DNA of 64,000 nucleotides, from the NCBI RefSeq assembly GCF_017743975.1, contig NZ_JAGHRC010000009.1, forward strand, positions 99,748 through 163,747, read 5' to 3'. Source of the DNA: Ruegeria sp. R14_0. Lineage in GTDB: Bacteria; Pseudomonadota; Alphaproteobacteria; Rhodobacterales; Rhodobacteraceae. Within the stretch, counting starts at the first letter, position 1, and each line of letters begins with the position of its first letter. The translations under genes were made by a program, and so were the position numbers. The notes under the pieces were generated by a model. The model saw only the letters and a list, made by a program, of their open reading frames with translations. It did no database searches and was not told where the DNA came from. This document shows positions 46,667 through 55,662 of the stretch, one piece after another.

Positions 46667-47554
46667 ATGCGCCTGCCCCTCGCCACGCTTGAGATCTTTA
46701 CCGCGATTGCGCGACACGGCTCGCTGCGCGCCGCCGCTGATGCGCTGGACATCAAGCCGTCGACGGTCAGCCATCAGCTTAAAGCGTTGGAAGATCAACT
46801 GGGCACAGCTCTGTTCATCCGCACCACCCGATCAATCAGCCTGACCGAGGCCGGGCGCGCGCTGATCCGGGGTGCTGGTCCTGCCTTTGAGCAACTGTCC
46901 GAGGCAGTCGAAAGTGCACGCAGCACCGGGCACGCCGCACGCGGGACATTGAAACTGGCGATGCCCGAATTCGCCTATCACCTGTTCGTAGCCCCAAGGT
47001 TGGAGAGCTTTTGTGCCGCCTATCCCGAGATCGAGCTGGAGCTGTCGTTGACGGATGCGCTGTCCGATATTTTGGGCGAGGAATTGCATGCCGGCTTCCG
47101 GCTGGGGGGCCGCATCGCGCAGGATATGGTCGCGGTGCGGGTCACGCCGCCGTTGAAACTTGCTGTGGTCGCCAGCCCGGGCTATCTGGAGATCCATGGA
47201 TCACCAAGCCAGCCGCGCGATCTGCTGGATCACAATTGCATTCGCTACAGATTTCAGTCTGCAGGCCGCATCGCGCCGTGGGAGTTTCAAGGCAAAGACG
47301 GTGCTTATTCCGTCGATGTGCAAGGCAATCTGATCACCAATACCCTACCGTCTTCAGTCGATCTGGCCAAAAAGGGCTTGGGGTTGGCGTATACCTTCCG
47401 GGACTATCTGACAGATGAGATCGCCGCAGGCACATTGACCCCGCTATTGGAAAAGCATCTGGGTACGACGTCTGGAATCTTTTTGTACTTCCCGCGTGAG
47501 TACAGAACAATGATGCCTCTGAAACTGTTCCGAGAGCACCTGACGGGGACTTAA
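46667..47554 (+). CDS. LysR-family transcriptional regulator
   Basis: 295 residues. The N-terminal helix-turn-helix is LATLEIFTAIARHGSLRAAA / DALDIKPSTVSHQLKALEDQLG. The GcvA-like effector domain follows (RGTLKLAMPEFAYHLFVAPRL, GFRLGGRIAQDMVAVRV, LAVVASPGYL). CGGAG precedes the ATG. Placed head-to-head with the hydrolase-SnoaL-quinone-reductase operon, it is its likely activator. Confidence 0.93.
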   Translation: MRLPLATLEIFTAIARHGSLRAAADALDIKPSTVSHQLKALEDQLGTALFIRTTRSISLTEAGRALIRGAGPAFEQLSEAVESARSTGHAARGTLKLAMPEFAYHLFVAPRLESFCAAYPEIELELSLTDALSDILGEELHAGFRLGGRIAQDMVAVRVTPPLKLAVVASPGYLEIHGSPSQPRDLLDHNCIRYRFQSAGRIAPWEFQGKDGAYSVDVQGNLITNTLPSSVDLAKKGLGLAYTFRDYLTDEIAAGTLTPLLEKHLGTTSGIFLYFPREYRTMMPLKLFREHLTGT

Positions 47555-47565
47555 CGACCTTTGCT

Positions 47566-47781
47566 TCAGGGCCGCATTTTGCGGCTGAGCAAACCGTATT
47601 TCATGGCCCACGACCGAAACGACCGCCGCCTTGGCTTTTGCGCCTTTACAGCGTGCTTCTCAGGCACGCCGCCTTTCCGGTTGAACTCGAACACGTCAAT
47701 GACCCGCTCGGCGCAGCCGCAGGCTTCGCCCATGCCGACCTTGGCAAAATAGAACTTCTCGAACCGTTCCTGAGATTTCAT
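47566..47781 (-). CDS. Small basic protein of unknown function, 71 residues
   Basis: I do not recognise the family. The ATG at 47781 has a very strong ribosome binding site (GCAGGAGGT, six-base spacer), the best evidence for a real gene. The protein starts MKSQERFEKFYFAKVGMGEA and has a CGC pair, then a strongly basic C-terminus (KPRRRSFRSWAMKYGLLSRKMRP) that may bind nucleic acid. It converges with LysR, ending 11 nt after it. Confidence 0.65.
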   Translation of the reverse strand: MKSQERFEKFYFAKVGMGEACGCAERVIDVFEFNRKGGVPEKHAVKAQKPRRRSFRSWAMKYGLLSRKMRP

Positions 47782-47968
47782 GGCGGACCTCCTGCTTCGA
47801 TTGAACCGTCTTTGGCGGCGCATGCCAAATCACATTCCGGTATAATTGCAGAAAATCCGCAGCGAACAGAGTGTTCCAAAAATACCCCGCTTTGGGATTC
47901 GTGGCCCCAGCGCTGTGGTTTTAGTTTTTTGGAAACCAAGACTAAGCTAGCATTTTTTTAAAAAGCGA

Positions 47969-48958
47969 ATGCGTGCATTAAAACTGTACGCGTTGAGGCC
48001 GGGCATCTTCGACAGGCGAATTGACGAAGTGAAAAGACTTGTTGCGTACACATCGATGTTGGTTTGCGGCTTCGCTTCGCTTTCCGAAGCACAGGACCTT
48101 GATCCCGACGCGTCAGAAGCCGCCGCCCGCGCGGCCTTGGCCGTCCTTAGCGTTGCGGCCACACCAAACGAAACCTTGTCGTCGCTGTCCTTTCTCAGCG
48201 CGTCGGGTAACGCATCAAACCTGCGTTATACTCAGCTGCGCGGCGGGTTCAAACCACTGGACAATGGTCTCTACCTGGAAGGCCTGATTGCGTATCAGAA
48301 CTATAACCCGGTTTTGATTTTCCCCGAGATTGCGTCGGACTCAGAAGTGGATGTGACCTGGTCCAGCCTTGCGGCCACCGTTGGTGTCGGGTGGGAGCAA
48401 CTGATCGGCAATGACTGGTACATCCGCCCGGCGGTCCATTTGTCGCTTGGGCATGTCACCACCGATGCGGTGTTTTCCAACTTTCCGCTGTTTCCCGGTC
48501 GCGCGGGGGACTCCAGCGTTGTTGATGGGAACCTCTATGCCTTTGGCGCTGGCGGATCCCTCAGCATTTTTCGCGAGGCGCAGTTTGGCCGTTGGGAAGC
48601 CGAGTTTCGGTTGCGTCAGTCGTTTCTGGAATTCTACCCGATCAACGAACCGCAGGCGGATGACGCGCGGGCCAATTCCAACCAAACCACGCTGTTTTCG
48701 CGCTATCGCTATCCGCTTGATAACGTGAAGCTGCTGGGGCGTCCGTCCAAGCTGGTTCTGGATGGTGGGGTCGTGCTTTACCACGGTGACAGCGCGATGG
48801 TTCTTGATACGGATTGGCTGGCCACAGCCGGCATCGGGATCGAGGTTGATACGACAAGGATTGGGATTCCTGCGGTTCAGGCGGGGCGTATCATGCTGAA
48901 CGGTATCGTGGCGGATTCGTTTTCAGGCTTTTCCGTCGGGTTCGGTATCCGGTTCTAG
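47969..48958 (+). CDS. Outer-membrane or autotransporter-like beta-barrel protein
   Basis: 329 residues. A hydrophobic segment (RLVAYTSMLVCGFASLSEA) looks like a signal peptide preceded by about 20 residues; a GTG at 48029 would give a cleaner signal. The body has alternating polar/hydrophobic strands rich in aromatic and glycine residues (GFKPLDNGLYLEGLIAYQNY, WEQLIGNDWYIRPAVHLSLG) and ends in phenylalanine (SVGFGIRF), as barrel proteins do. Function unknown. Confidence 0.65.
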   Translation: MRALKLYALRPGIFDRRIDEVKRLVAYTSMLVCGFASLSEAQDLDPDASEAAARAALAVLSVAATPNETLSSLSFLSASGNASNLRYTQLRGGFKPLDNGLYLEGLIAYQNYNPVLIFPEIASDSEVDVTWSSLAATVGVGWEQLIGNDWYIRPAVHLSLGHVTTDAVFSNFPLFPGRAGDSSVVDGNLYAFGAGGSLSIFREAQFGRWEAEFRLRQSFLEFYPINEPQADDARANSNQTTLFSRYRYPLDNVKLLGRPSKLVLDGGVVLYHGDSAMVLDTDWLATAGIGIEVDTTRIGIPAVQAGRIMLNGIVADSFSGFSVGFGIRF

Positions 48959-48970
48959 GCCGGACAAGAA

Positions 48971-48995
48971 AAGGGCGCAGTAACGCTGCGCCCTT
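48971..48995. terminator. Bidirectional terminator between barrel protein and iron-binding protein genes
   Basis: AAGGGCGCAG and CTGCGCCCTT form a perfect 10-bp stem with a TAACG loop between convergent genes. Confidence 0.85.
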
Positions 48996-49019
48996 AATAC
49001 TGCTCTGGGTTTTCGGGAA

Positions 49020-50036
49020 TTACTTCCAGCCGACTTCGTTAAAGATCTTTTGGGCCTCGGGCAGGTTCTTGGCGACATCGGACAGGCTGATTTCATCTGC
49101 CTTGAACTCGCCCAAAGTTTTGACCGACTCGGCCAGTTCCACACCTGCAACGGCTGGGAATTCGTCGTTACCGGCCGAAAAATACTGTTGTGCGCTGTCG
49201 CTTGCCAGATACTCTAGGAACAGTACGGCGTTTTCCTTATTCGGAGCGTTGGCCGCGACACCTGCGCCTGACAGGTTCATGTGCGCACCATAGCTGTCCT
49301 GGTTCGGGAAGACCCATCCGATCGACTCGATATCAGCCGAAACGCCTTTGACGTCTTTGCGGATCGCGCGGGCAAAGTAGTAGGTGTTCGACACGGCAAT
49401 GTCGCACTCCCCCGAGACGACGCCACGCAGCTGGTCGGTGTCACCGCCTTGCGGTTCGCGGGCCATGTTGTCCACGATGCCCTGTGCCCAAGCCTTTGCG
49501 GCCTCGGGACCTTCATGGGTGATGATCGATGCCAACAGGGTCTGGTTATAGGTGTTGCTGGACGAGCGGATGCAGATCTGACCCTTGTATTCCGGCTTGG
49601 CCAGATCGGCGTAAGTGGCGGGCGGGTTGGCGACGTTTTCCTTGTCGAAGAAGATGATGCGGCCGCGCTGCGAGAAGCCGAACCACTGATCGTCGCTGTC
49701 TTGCAGGTTGGCAGGGATACGCTCTTCCAGAACGGCGCTGTCAACGGATTGCAGGATGCCTGCATCCTTGGCGCGTTCCAGGCGCGAGGTGTCGACGGTC
49801 AGCAGAATGTCGGCGGGCGAGTTCGCGCCCTCGGCTTCCATCCGCGCGATCAGTTCGTCGGCTTTGCCTTCGATGCGGTTGATGGTGATGCCGGTGGCCT
49901 TTTCGAAATCGGTATAGAGGTTTTCGTCGGTGTCGTAGTGGCGCGAGGAATAGAGGTTCAATTCCCCCTCGGCGGCGGCAGAAGTGGCGATCAGAGCTGT
50001 CAGAGCAGCGGCAACGCAGGTCGAGGATTTCAGCAT
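49020..50036 (-). CDS. Ferric iron ABC transporter substrate-binding protein (FbpA/FutA-like)
   Basis: 338 residues. A signal peptide ends SAAAEG. The mature part starts ELNLYSSRHYDTDENLY, the iron-binder signature with tyrosine/histidine ligands. Further family blocks are DILLTVDTSRLERAKDAG, QWFGFSQRGRIIFF, and the C-terminal double tyrosine SNTYYFARA. It delivers Fe3+ to an inner-membrane ABC permease. No permease or ATPase gene is next to it in the window. A terminator follows. Confidence 0.92.
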   Translation of the reverse strand: MLKSSTCVAAALTALIATSAAAEGELNLYSSRHYDTDENLYTDFEKATGITINRIEGKADELIARMEAEGANSPADILLTVDTSRLERAKDAGILQSVDSAVLEERIPANLQDSDDQWFGFSQRGRIIFFDKENVANPPATYADLAKPEYKGQICIRSSSNTYNQTLLASIITHEGPEAAKAWAQGIVDNMAREPQGGDTDQLRGVVSGECDIAVSNTYYFARAIRKDVKGVSADIESIGWVFPNQDSYGAHMNLSGAGVAANAPNKENAVLFLEYLASDSAQQYFSAGNDEFPAVAGVELAESVKTLGEFKADEISLSDVAKNLPEAQKIFNEVGWK

Positions 50037-50361
50037 CGTGGTTCCCAGTAATGAAAGATGTGGCGGTTCATAATCCGACTGAAATTGTCAATTAAACGAT
50101 TCTCAGGGAGAAGCAAGAAATTCCGACAAAATTAGTTGGTCAAAACGTCGCTGTCGTTTTGGGCAACATGAAAGGCTGAAAACGCTGGGGATTTTGACCG
50201 ACCCACGCAAGTTGGCAGACCCATGCGGGACCTCGATCCAAAATTCGGACCACTTGCAAAGTCATAGTCGGGCGCTGGGCACGGGATTAGCGGCTTGACG
50301 CCATGTAATAACATAACGATAACTGAGACCCAGCGTCCCAACATCACATAGGTAATGCTCA
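50037..50361. other. Divergent regulatory region between iron-binding protein and COG0523 gene
   Basis: No gene seen. It must contain promoters for both directions. A Zur-like dyad lies at 50303-50314. I could not identify a convincing iron box for the minus-strand gene. Confidence 0.5.
50303..50314. promoter_or_regulatory. Zur-like dyad ATGTAATAACAT upstream of the COG0523 gene
   Basis: ATGT-AATA-ACAT, with repeated TAAC around it (ATAACATAACGATAAC), resembles the core of alphaproteobacterial Zur boxes (ATGTTAT/ATAACAT). It lies 48 nt before a COG0523 GTPase start, the place expected for zinc control. Confidence 0.4.
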
Positions 50362-51573
50362 ATGACTGATACCCGCCTTCCTGTCACTGTCCTGTCCGGT
50401 TTCCTTGGGGCGGGCAAGACCACCCTGCTGAATCGTGTGCTCAATAATCGTGACGGACGCCGGGTTGCCGTGATCGTCAATGATATGTCCGAGGTCAACA
50501 TCGACGCCGATTTGGTGCGCGCCGATACAGAACTCTCGCGGACCGACGAAACCCTGGTCGAGATGTCCAACGGTTGCATTTGCTGCACGTTGCGCGATGA
50601 CTTGTTGGACGAAGTTCGGCGACTGGCTGGCGAGGGGCGGTTCGACTACTTGTTGATTGAATCGACCGGAATCTCGGAGCCGCTGCCCGTTGCCGCCACC
50701 TTTGATTTCCGCGACGAACTGGGCGAAAGCCTCGCGGATGTCTCGCGCCTGGACACGATGGTGACCGTGGTCGATGCGGTGAACCTGTTGGAGGATTTCT
50801 CAAGCCACGACTTTCTGGCAGACCGTGGGGAGACACTTGGCGAAGAGGATGAGCGTACGCTGGTGCATCTGCTGACCGATCAGATCGAGTTCGCCGATGT
50901 AGTGATCCTAAACAAAGTCGCGGACGCCGGGCCTGAACGTGTGGACGCCGCGCGGAAAATCATTCGCAGCCTGAACGCCGATGCGCGGATTATCGAAACG
51001 AACCATTCGGACGTTGCGGCTGAAGAAATCCTTGATACCGGCCTCTTCGACTTTGAGAAGGCGCATGAACATCCGATGTGGGCCAAAGAGCTTTACGGGT
51101 TTGCCGATCACGTCCCGGAAACCGAAGAATACGGCGTCACCAGCTATGTCTATCGGGCGCGGCAACCATTTGTGCCCGAAAAAATCCTGACGATTCTGAA
51201 CGGTGACCTGCCTGGCGTCATTCGCGCAAAAGGGCATTTCTGGATCGCAACCCGCCCTGATTGGGTGGCCGAGTTCTCGCTTGCCGGGGCGCTGTCCTCG
51301 GTCAAACCATTGGGCACATGGTGGGCGACAGTGCCGGAAGAGCGTCGGCCGGACCACGAAAGCGCAAAGGCCTATATTCAAGCCCATTGGCAAGAGCCCT
51401 GGGGCGACCGGCGGCAAGAGATTGTGTTTATCGGCAGCGGCATTGATTGGCCGACACTCAAAGCCCGGCTTGATGCGGCGCTATTGCCCGCCGTTGTCGC
51501 AAGCCGCCCTGATGATCTGCCCGATTTGCCTGATCCCTTCCCGGTCTGGCGTCGGACGGAGGCCGCAGCATGA
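50362..51573 (+). CDS. CobW/COG0523 G3E GTPase (putative zinc metallochaperone)
   Basis: 403 residues. Walker A is [11 protein letters not shown] near residue 14, the metal-binding motif CICC is in [25 protein letters not shown] is the Mg region, and NKVAD gives base recognition. The C-terminal CobW domain ends [20 protein letters not shown]. Members insert or handle metals, and those paired with DUF1826 genes are usually in zinc-starvation regulons. The DUF1826 gene overlaps it by 4 nt (ATGA). A Zur-like dyad lies upstream. Confidence 0.9.
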   Translation: MTDTRLPVTVLSGFLGAGKTTLLNRVLNNRDGRRVAVIVNDMSEVNIDADLVRADTELSRTDETLVEMSNGCICCTLRDDLLDEVRRLAGEGRFDYLLIESTGISEPLPVAATFDFRDELGESLADVSRLDTMVTVVDAVNLLEDFSSHDFLADRGETLGEEDERTLVHLLTDQIEFADVVILNKVADAGPERVDAARKIIRSLNADARIIETNHSDVAAEEILDTGLFDFEKAHEHPMWAKELYGFADHVPETEEYGVTSYVYRARQPFVPEKILTILNGDLPGVIRAKGHFWIATRPDWVAEFSLAGALSSVKPLGTWWATVPEERRPDHESAKAYIQAHWQEPWGDRRQEIVFIGSGIDWPTLKARLDAALLPAVVASRPDDLPDLPDPFPVWRRTEAAA

Positions 51574-52223
51574 CCCTGGTCCGTGAGATCGTCAAAGACG
51601 CGGCCATTGGCGTCGGCGTCGCGGAAACTCCCGAAGGGTTGTCGTCGATCCACAACCCCGGTTGCGCCGCTGCAATCTGGCGCCGCGACCCCTTGCCCAG
51701 TTTTCAGTCCTGGATAGACAGCTTGGATCCCCAACAGTTGCCCAAGGCGCGCGTGATCCTGCGGCCAGAGGCGGTGCGCAACGCAGTTGTTGAGCTGTGC
51801 GAGGCTTCCGGTACTCCATCCGGGCCGGAGCGTGATCGGTTGGTGGATGACGTGGCGGCGCTGGCCACGGTGTTCGCAGATTTGATGCAGTCGAAATGGT
51901 TGCGGCTGCGATTGGACGTTGTGGTAACAAATGCCTGCCGCAGGTTCCACATCGATGCGGTAACGTCGCGCCTTGTGTGCACATACCGCGGGACAGGGAC
52001 TCAGTACGGCATCTCGACCGATGGTTCCGATCCTAACCGTGTGTTCACCGTGCCCACTGGGTCCCCTGTCGTGTTGCGGGGTACGCTATGGCCGGAAAAT
52101 CCGAAATCGGGGCTTTTGCACCGTTCTCCACCGATCGAAGGCACGGGTGAAACCCGCCTTCTGCTTGTCCTTGATCCCGTGGCGGACCCGGAAAATGAGC
52201 CAGATCATATGTTCGCACACTAG
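51570..52223 (+). CDS. DUF1826 family protein
   Basis: 217 residues: [39 protein letters not shown] and [13 protein letters not shown] are typical DUF1826 blocks. They include a histidine and acidic residue pair (FHIDA) and further cysteines that might bind metal. The exact role is unknown; in related genomes it accompanies COG0523 GTPases. It is translationally coupled to the upstream gene and followed by a terminator. Confidence 0.85.
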   Translation: MTLVREIVKDAAIGVGVAETPEGLSSIHNPGCAAAIWRRDPLPSFQSWIDSLDPQQLPKARVILRPEAVRNAVVELCEASGTPSGPERDRLVDDVAALATVFADLMQSKWLRLRLDVVVTNACRRFHIDAVTSRLVCTYRGTGTQYGISTDGSDPNRVFTVPTGSPVVLRGTLWPENPKSGLLHRSPPIEGTGETRLLLVLDPVADPENEPDHMFAH

Positions 52224-52262
52224 ATACTTCAGGGCCTTGGTCGAGGGTCACCTTCGGCCAAC

Positions 52263-52293
52263 AAAAAAACCGCGCTGAAAAGCGCGGTTTTTT
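52263..52293. terminator. Bidirectional terminator between DUF1826 and rpmJ
   Basis: ACCGCGCT-GAAA-AGCGCGGT with seven A on the left and TTTTTT on the right; it serves both convergent genes. Confidence 0.92.
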
Positions 52294-52313
52294 CTATTCG
52301 GTTTGTGCAGTTC

Positions 52314-52439
52314 TTAGCCCTGGCGAGCTTTGAACTTGCGCTGCGTCTTGTTGATCACGTAGACGCGGCCTTTGCGACGCACAATCCGGCAGTCGCGGTG
52401 CCGGTTTTTGAGCGAGCGGAGCGAGTTCTTGACCTTCAT
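52314..52439 (-). CDS. rpmJ: 50S ribosomal protein L36
   Basis: 41 residues of the longer, zinc-free-type L36: [20 protein letters not shown], then [21 protein letters not shown]. Only one cysteine remains, so the four-ligand zinc site of the C+ form is absent. GGAGACAG precedes the ATG. A paralog of the other type could exist elsewhere. The start is internal to a longer open frame that crosses the tRNA gene and is rejected. Confidence 0.95.
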   Translation of the reverse strand: MKVKNSLRSLKNRHRDCRIVRRKGRVYVINKTQRKFKARQG

Positions 52440-52529
52440 GGGTCTGTCTCCAATCTGCGGCGCCTTCATCAAAGACGTGGCCAGCGCCTGGGTTAGCGGG
52501 TGCCCCGGAATTCCGGAACAGTGAAACGA

Positions 52530-52604
52530 TGGTGGGCGGTACAAGGATCGAACTTGTGACCCCTTCGATGTCAACGAAGTGCTCTACCGCTGAGCTAACC
52601 GCCC
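52530..52604 (-). tRNA. tRNA-Val, anticodon GAC
   Basis: The cloverleaf reads cleanly on the minus strand: acceptor GGGCGGT/ACCGCCC, D arm GCTC-AGCGGTA-GAGC, anticodon stem CTTCG-TTGACAT-CGAAG (anticodon GAC), T arm ACAAG-TTCGATC-CTTGT, discriminator A and an encoded CCA. Confidence 0.96.
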
Positions 52605-52753
52605 ACGTAACCTTTGCGTTGTCCTGCCCCATAACGAAATGGGGCGCGGAACCCCGCGCCGGTAGCGGGGTCTATAAAAGGAGTCGCAGAGGGGTTCAAG
52701 GGGTTTGGTAGAACTATTTTCCGGTCTATGTTCAATGCGAACAAGGAGTCGCC

Positions 52754-53614
52754 ATGAAGAACGCTGCTTACGTATTGGATATGCCCGCCAAGCGCACGTC
52801 TTGCGTGGTGTTTTCCTCTCCGCATAGTGGCCGGAACTACCCCGAGGCGATGCTGAACCGCACGGTTTTGAACCAAAAGGTGATTCGTTCATCAGAAGAC
52901 GCTTTTGTTGATCAGTTGTTTGGATCGGCAGTTGATTTCGGCGCACCACTGATCGCCGCGACCAAGCCACGGGCTTATCTGGACCTGAACCGCAGCGCCG
53001 AAGAACTGGACCCCGCGTTGATTCAGGGTGCACGCCGTCATGGACATAACCCGCGTGTAGCGTCCGGGCTGGGGGTGATCCCCAGGGTCGTTGCCAATGG
53101 GCGAGCGATCTATCGCGGGAAACTCACCATGGATGAAGCCCGCCTGCGTATTGATACCTGCTGGCGGCCATATCATGCGCGGTTGAAATCCCTGCTGTCC
53201 GAATCCCACGACACCTTTGGTCAGGCGATTCTGATTGATTGCCACTCGATGCCGCACGAGGCGGTTTCCATGGTCAGCACGGCCAAGTCGCAGCGACCAC
53301 AGATTGTTTTGGGCGACAGATTCGGGGCATCCGCTTCGGCTGTGATCGTGGATCGGATTGAGGATGCCTTTGCCTCGGCGGGCCTGGTGGTCGCGCGCAA
53401 CACGCCATTTGCAGGCGCTTACGTAACGCAGACCTATGGACGGCCCGGTCGAAACCAGCACGCCATCCAGATTGAGATCGACCGCTCGCTCTATATGGAT
53501 GAGGTCAGAATCTCACCGAACGACAACTTTGCGGCGTTTCAGGACGTATTGCGGACAGTCATCCGGGACATCTCGCGCATTGGCAGTGACCCCTTGCGTC
53601 TGGCGGCCGAGTAG
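52754..53614 (+). CDS. N-formylglutamate amidohydrolase family protein
   Basis: 286 residues. Metal-binding family features are VVFSSPHSGRNYPEAML, SEDAFVDQLFG, the RAYLDLNRS strand, ILIDCHSMPHEA and NTPFAGAYVTQTYGRP...HAIQIEIDRSLYM. It cleaves N-formyl amino acids such as formylglutamate from histidine breakdown. AAGGAG precedes the ATG. No hut genes are nearby, so the physiological substrate is uncertain. Confidence 0.88.
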   Translation: MKNAAYVLDMPAKRTSCVVFSSPHSGRNYPEAMLNRTVLNQKVIRSSEDAFVDQLFGSAVDFGAPLIAATKPRAYLDLNRSAEELDPALIQGARRHGHNPRVASGLGVIPRVVANGRAIYRGKLTMDEARLRIDTCWRPYHARLKSLLSESHDTFGQAILIDCHSMPHEAVSMVSTAKSQRPQIVLGDRFGASASAVIVDRIEDAFASAGLVVARNTPFAGAYVTQTYGRPGRNQHAIQIEIDRSLYMDEVRISPNDNFAAFQDVLRTVIRDISRIGSDPLRLAAE

Positions 53615-53616
53615 GA

Positions 53617-54870
53617 TCAGCGCAGCGCGCGCCCTTTTACAATGGCATCCGTTCCAAACCGGCGTCTGATTTCGTCTGTGGCGCGCTCGGCCTGTGACCG
53701 TCGGGCCGCGCCGGGGTCCAGCAGGTCGCCCGAGATGTCCGCCTGATCCTCGGGGCACAGGTCGGAAATTCCGCAACCCAACAACCGATAGGGCCCCTTG
53801 TCGCCGACCTGATCAAACAGCCCGCGCGCGGTGCGATAGATGCGATCTGCGATCTGTGTGGCATCCCGCAGCGAAACGCGTCTCGTGATGATCTTGTGAT
53901 TAGCCTGCTTCAGTTTCAGCGTCACAACCCGACCTGCCAGCCCTTTGGCCTTGGCGCGATCCGCGACCTTTTCGGACATGCGCCACAGGTGGCCGTCCAA
54001 AATATCCAGACTGGCCGTGTCTTCGAAAAACGTGGTTTCGTTGCTGATTGATTTCATCGGCTCGTGCGATGAAACACGCCGCTTGTCCTGTCCCCGCGCC
54101 AGGTGCCACAGCCGATATCCCATCGAGCCAAAACGTGCGGTCAGTGCCTCCTGATCCCAGCGCAGCAGATCCGAAAAGGTACGAATGCCCGCGCGATCCA
54201 ACGACTCCTGCGCGGCAGGTCCGATCCCCCAGATCAGGCGCACCGGCTTGTCATTCAGAAACGCTGCCGTTTCCGCCTTTCCGATCACCGAAAACCCGCG
54301 TGGCTTGTCCAGGTCCGACGCGACCTTGGCCAGAAACTTGTTGTGCGACAGGCCGATGGAACCGGTCACGCCCAGCTCGTCCTTCATCCGTTTCACCAGC
54401 CGTGCCAACATGACCGCAGGCGCTGCGCCGTGTAGGCGTTGGGTGCCGGACAAGTCCATAAAGGCTTCGTCCAGTGACAGCGGTTCGATCACCGGTGTCA
54501 ATTCGTCCATCATCTTGCGGATCTCGCGTGAGACTTCGGCATAGACCGACATGCGCGGTTTGATGACAACGGCGTCCGGACACAGTTGCAGCGCCTTGAA
54601 CATTGGCATGGCCGAGCGCACCCCGCGAATGCGCGCCACGTAGCACGCAGTCGAGACCACGCCTCTTTTCCCGCCCCCGATGATCACCGGTTTGTCTGCC
54701 AATTCGGGATTGTCCCGCTTTTCGACCGAGGCGTAAAACGCGTCGCAATCCATGTGGGCGATGGACAGGTCGAACAGTTCATCATGCGTCTTGATCCGCG
54801 GGCTGCCACAAGAGGGGCATCGCGCCTCATGTTCAAATGTAGAATAGCAGTCGCGGCATAAAGCGGGCAT
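53617..54870 (-). CDS. dinB: DNA polymerase IV (Y family)
   Basis: 417 residues. Translesion polymerase with an N-terminal zinc-ribbon-like extension (CRDCY...CPSCGSP) typical of this alphaproteobacterial subgroup. The catalytic part starts AHMDCDAFYASVEKRDNP and contains YSVEA-equivalent SLDEAFMDLSGT. The little finger has GYRLWHLARGQDKRRV. The C-terminus is variable. Its stop codon is 2 nt from the convergent N-formylglutamate gene. Confidence 0.95.
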   Translation of the reverse strand: MPALCRDCYSTFEHEARCPSCGSPRIKTHDELFDLSIAHMDCDAFYASVEKRDNPELADKPVIIGGGKRGVVSTACYVARIRGVRSAMPMFKALQLCPDAVVIKPRMSVYAEVSREIRKMMDELTPVIEPLSLDEAFMDLSGTQRLHGAAPAVMLARLVKRMKDELGVTGSIGLSHNKFLAKVASDLDKPRGFSVIGKAETAAFLNDKPVRLIWGIGPAAQESLDRAGIRTFSDLLRWDQEALTARFGSMGYRLWHLARGQDKRRVSSHEPMKSISNETTFFEDTASLDILDGHLWRMSEKVADRAKAKGLAGRVVTLKLKQANHKIITRRVSLRDATQIADRIYRTARGLFDQVGDKGPYRLLGCGISDLCPEDQADISGDLLDPGAARRSQAERATDEIRRRFGTDAIVKGRALR

Positions 54871-54947
54871 CAGACGTTTTTCTCAGTTTATGCGCTTTGA
54901 GGTGTTGGCTAAAACTATCTTGTCGAGACACAAAGAGAAAGCGGTTC

Positions 54948-55355
54948 ATGCAGTTCACGGGGGCAAAGGTCGCGCTGTTTCTTGGGGCGGATTTGCTGGT
55001 AATCCAAAGGGACGACAAGAAGGATATTCCGTTTCCGAACCATTTCGATTTTCCCGGCGGTGGCCGCGAAGGGGCCGAGACGCCTTTGCAATGTGTCACC
55101 CGGGAAACCTTTGAAGAGGTCGGATTACGTCTGGGCGAAGCTGATTTCGTTTGGTCGCGTCAATATGAGCAAAACTGGTTTTTCGTGGCCCACAGACCGC
55201 CCAGCGATACCCGCCTGATACGTTTTGGCGACGAGGGGCAGGGCTGGCGTTTGATGTCCCCCGATACGTGTCTGAACAACCCTCTGGCTGTGCCCAACTT
55301 TGCGATCCGCCTTCGTCAATACCTGACCGAGGCCAGACCAGCTTTTGACGTTTAG
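54948..55355 (+). CDS. NUDIX hydrolase
   Basis: 135 residues with a full Nudix box (GGGREGAETPLQCVTRETFEEVGL: G-x5-E-x7-RE-x2-EE-x-G, shown here as one short motif family). It hydrolyses nucleoside-diphosphate-linked compounds. The start at 54948 follows an AGAGAAAGCGG stretch; the frame extends to 54897 without support. A strong hairpin follows. Confidence 0.88.
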   Translation: MQFTGAKVALFLGADLLVIQRDDKKDIPFPNHFDFPGGGREGAETPLQCVTRETFEEVGLRLGEADFVWSRQYEQNWFFVAHRPPSDTRLIRFGDEGQGWRLMSPDTCLNNPLAVPNFAIRLRQYLTEARPAFDV

Positions 55356-55662
55356 CTCTTTCTGAAGAAGACCCCCCGCGATTGGCGGGGGGAGGTGACG
55401 GACCTCAGGAAGAGATGGTCCGCGGGGAGTATCACATCCCCAGATTCGCCTAAAATCCTTGAATTAGATAGGATCGAGGTCACACAACGGAAACTCGCAT
55501 GTTTCATGTGTGTTTTCGGGCACAGGGGCGATTTGGCGCGGATTTGACAAAAAGTGACGTAAGGTCAACTGCTTGGGTCACATACAACCCCAAATTCTAC
55601 CCGCGCCGGCACGCCCTCCCGATTTCAAGTCCTATAAATCCACGCAGCTGGCAGCCGGGTAT
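55356..55662. other. Intergenic stretch between NUDIX and pyrF genes
   Basis: It begins with a perfect hairpin CCCCCCGC-N5-GCGGGGGG (55372-55392) without a T-run. The rest holds no gene I can support, although it is long for a convergent junction. A TTGACA at 55544 is a promoter-like hexamer with no obvious gene downstream, so a small RNA is possible but unproven. Confidence 0.45.
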
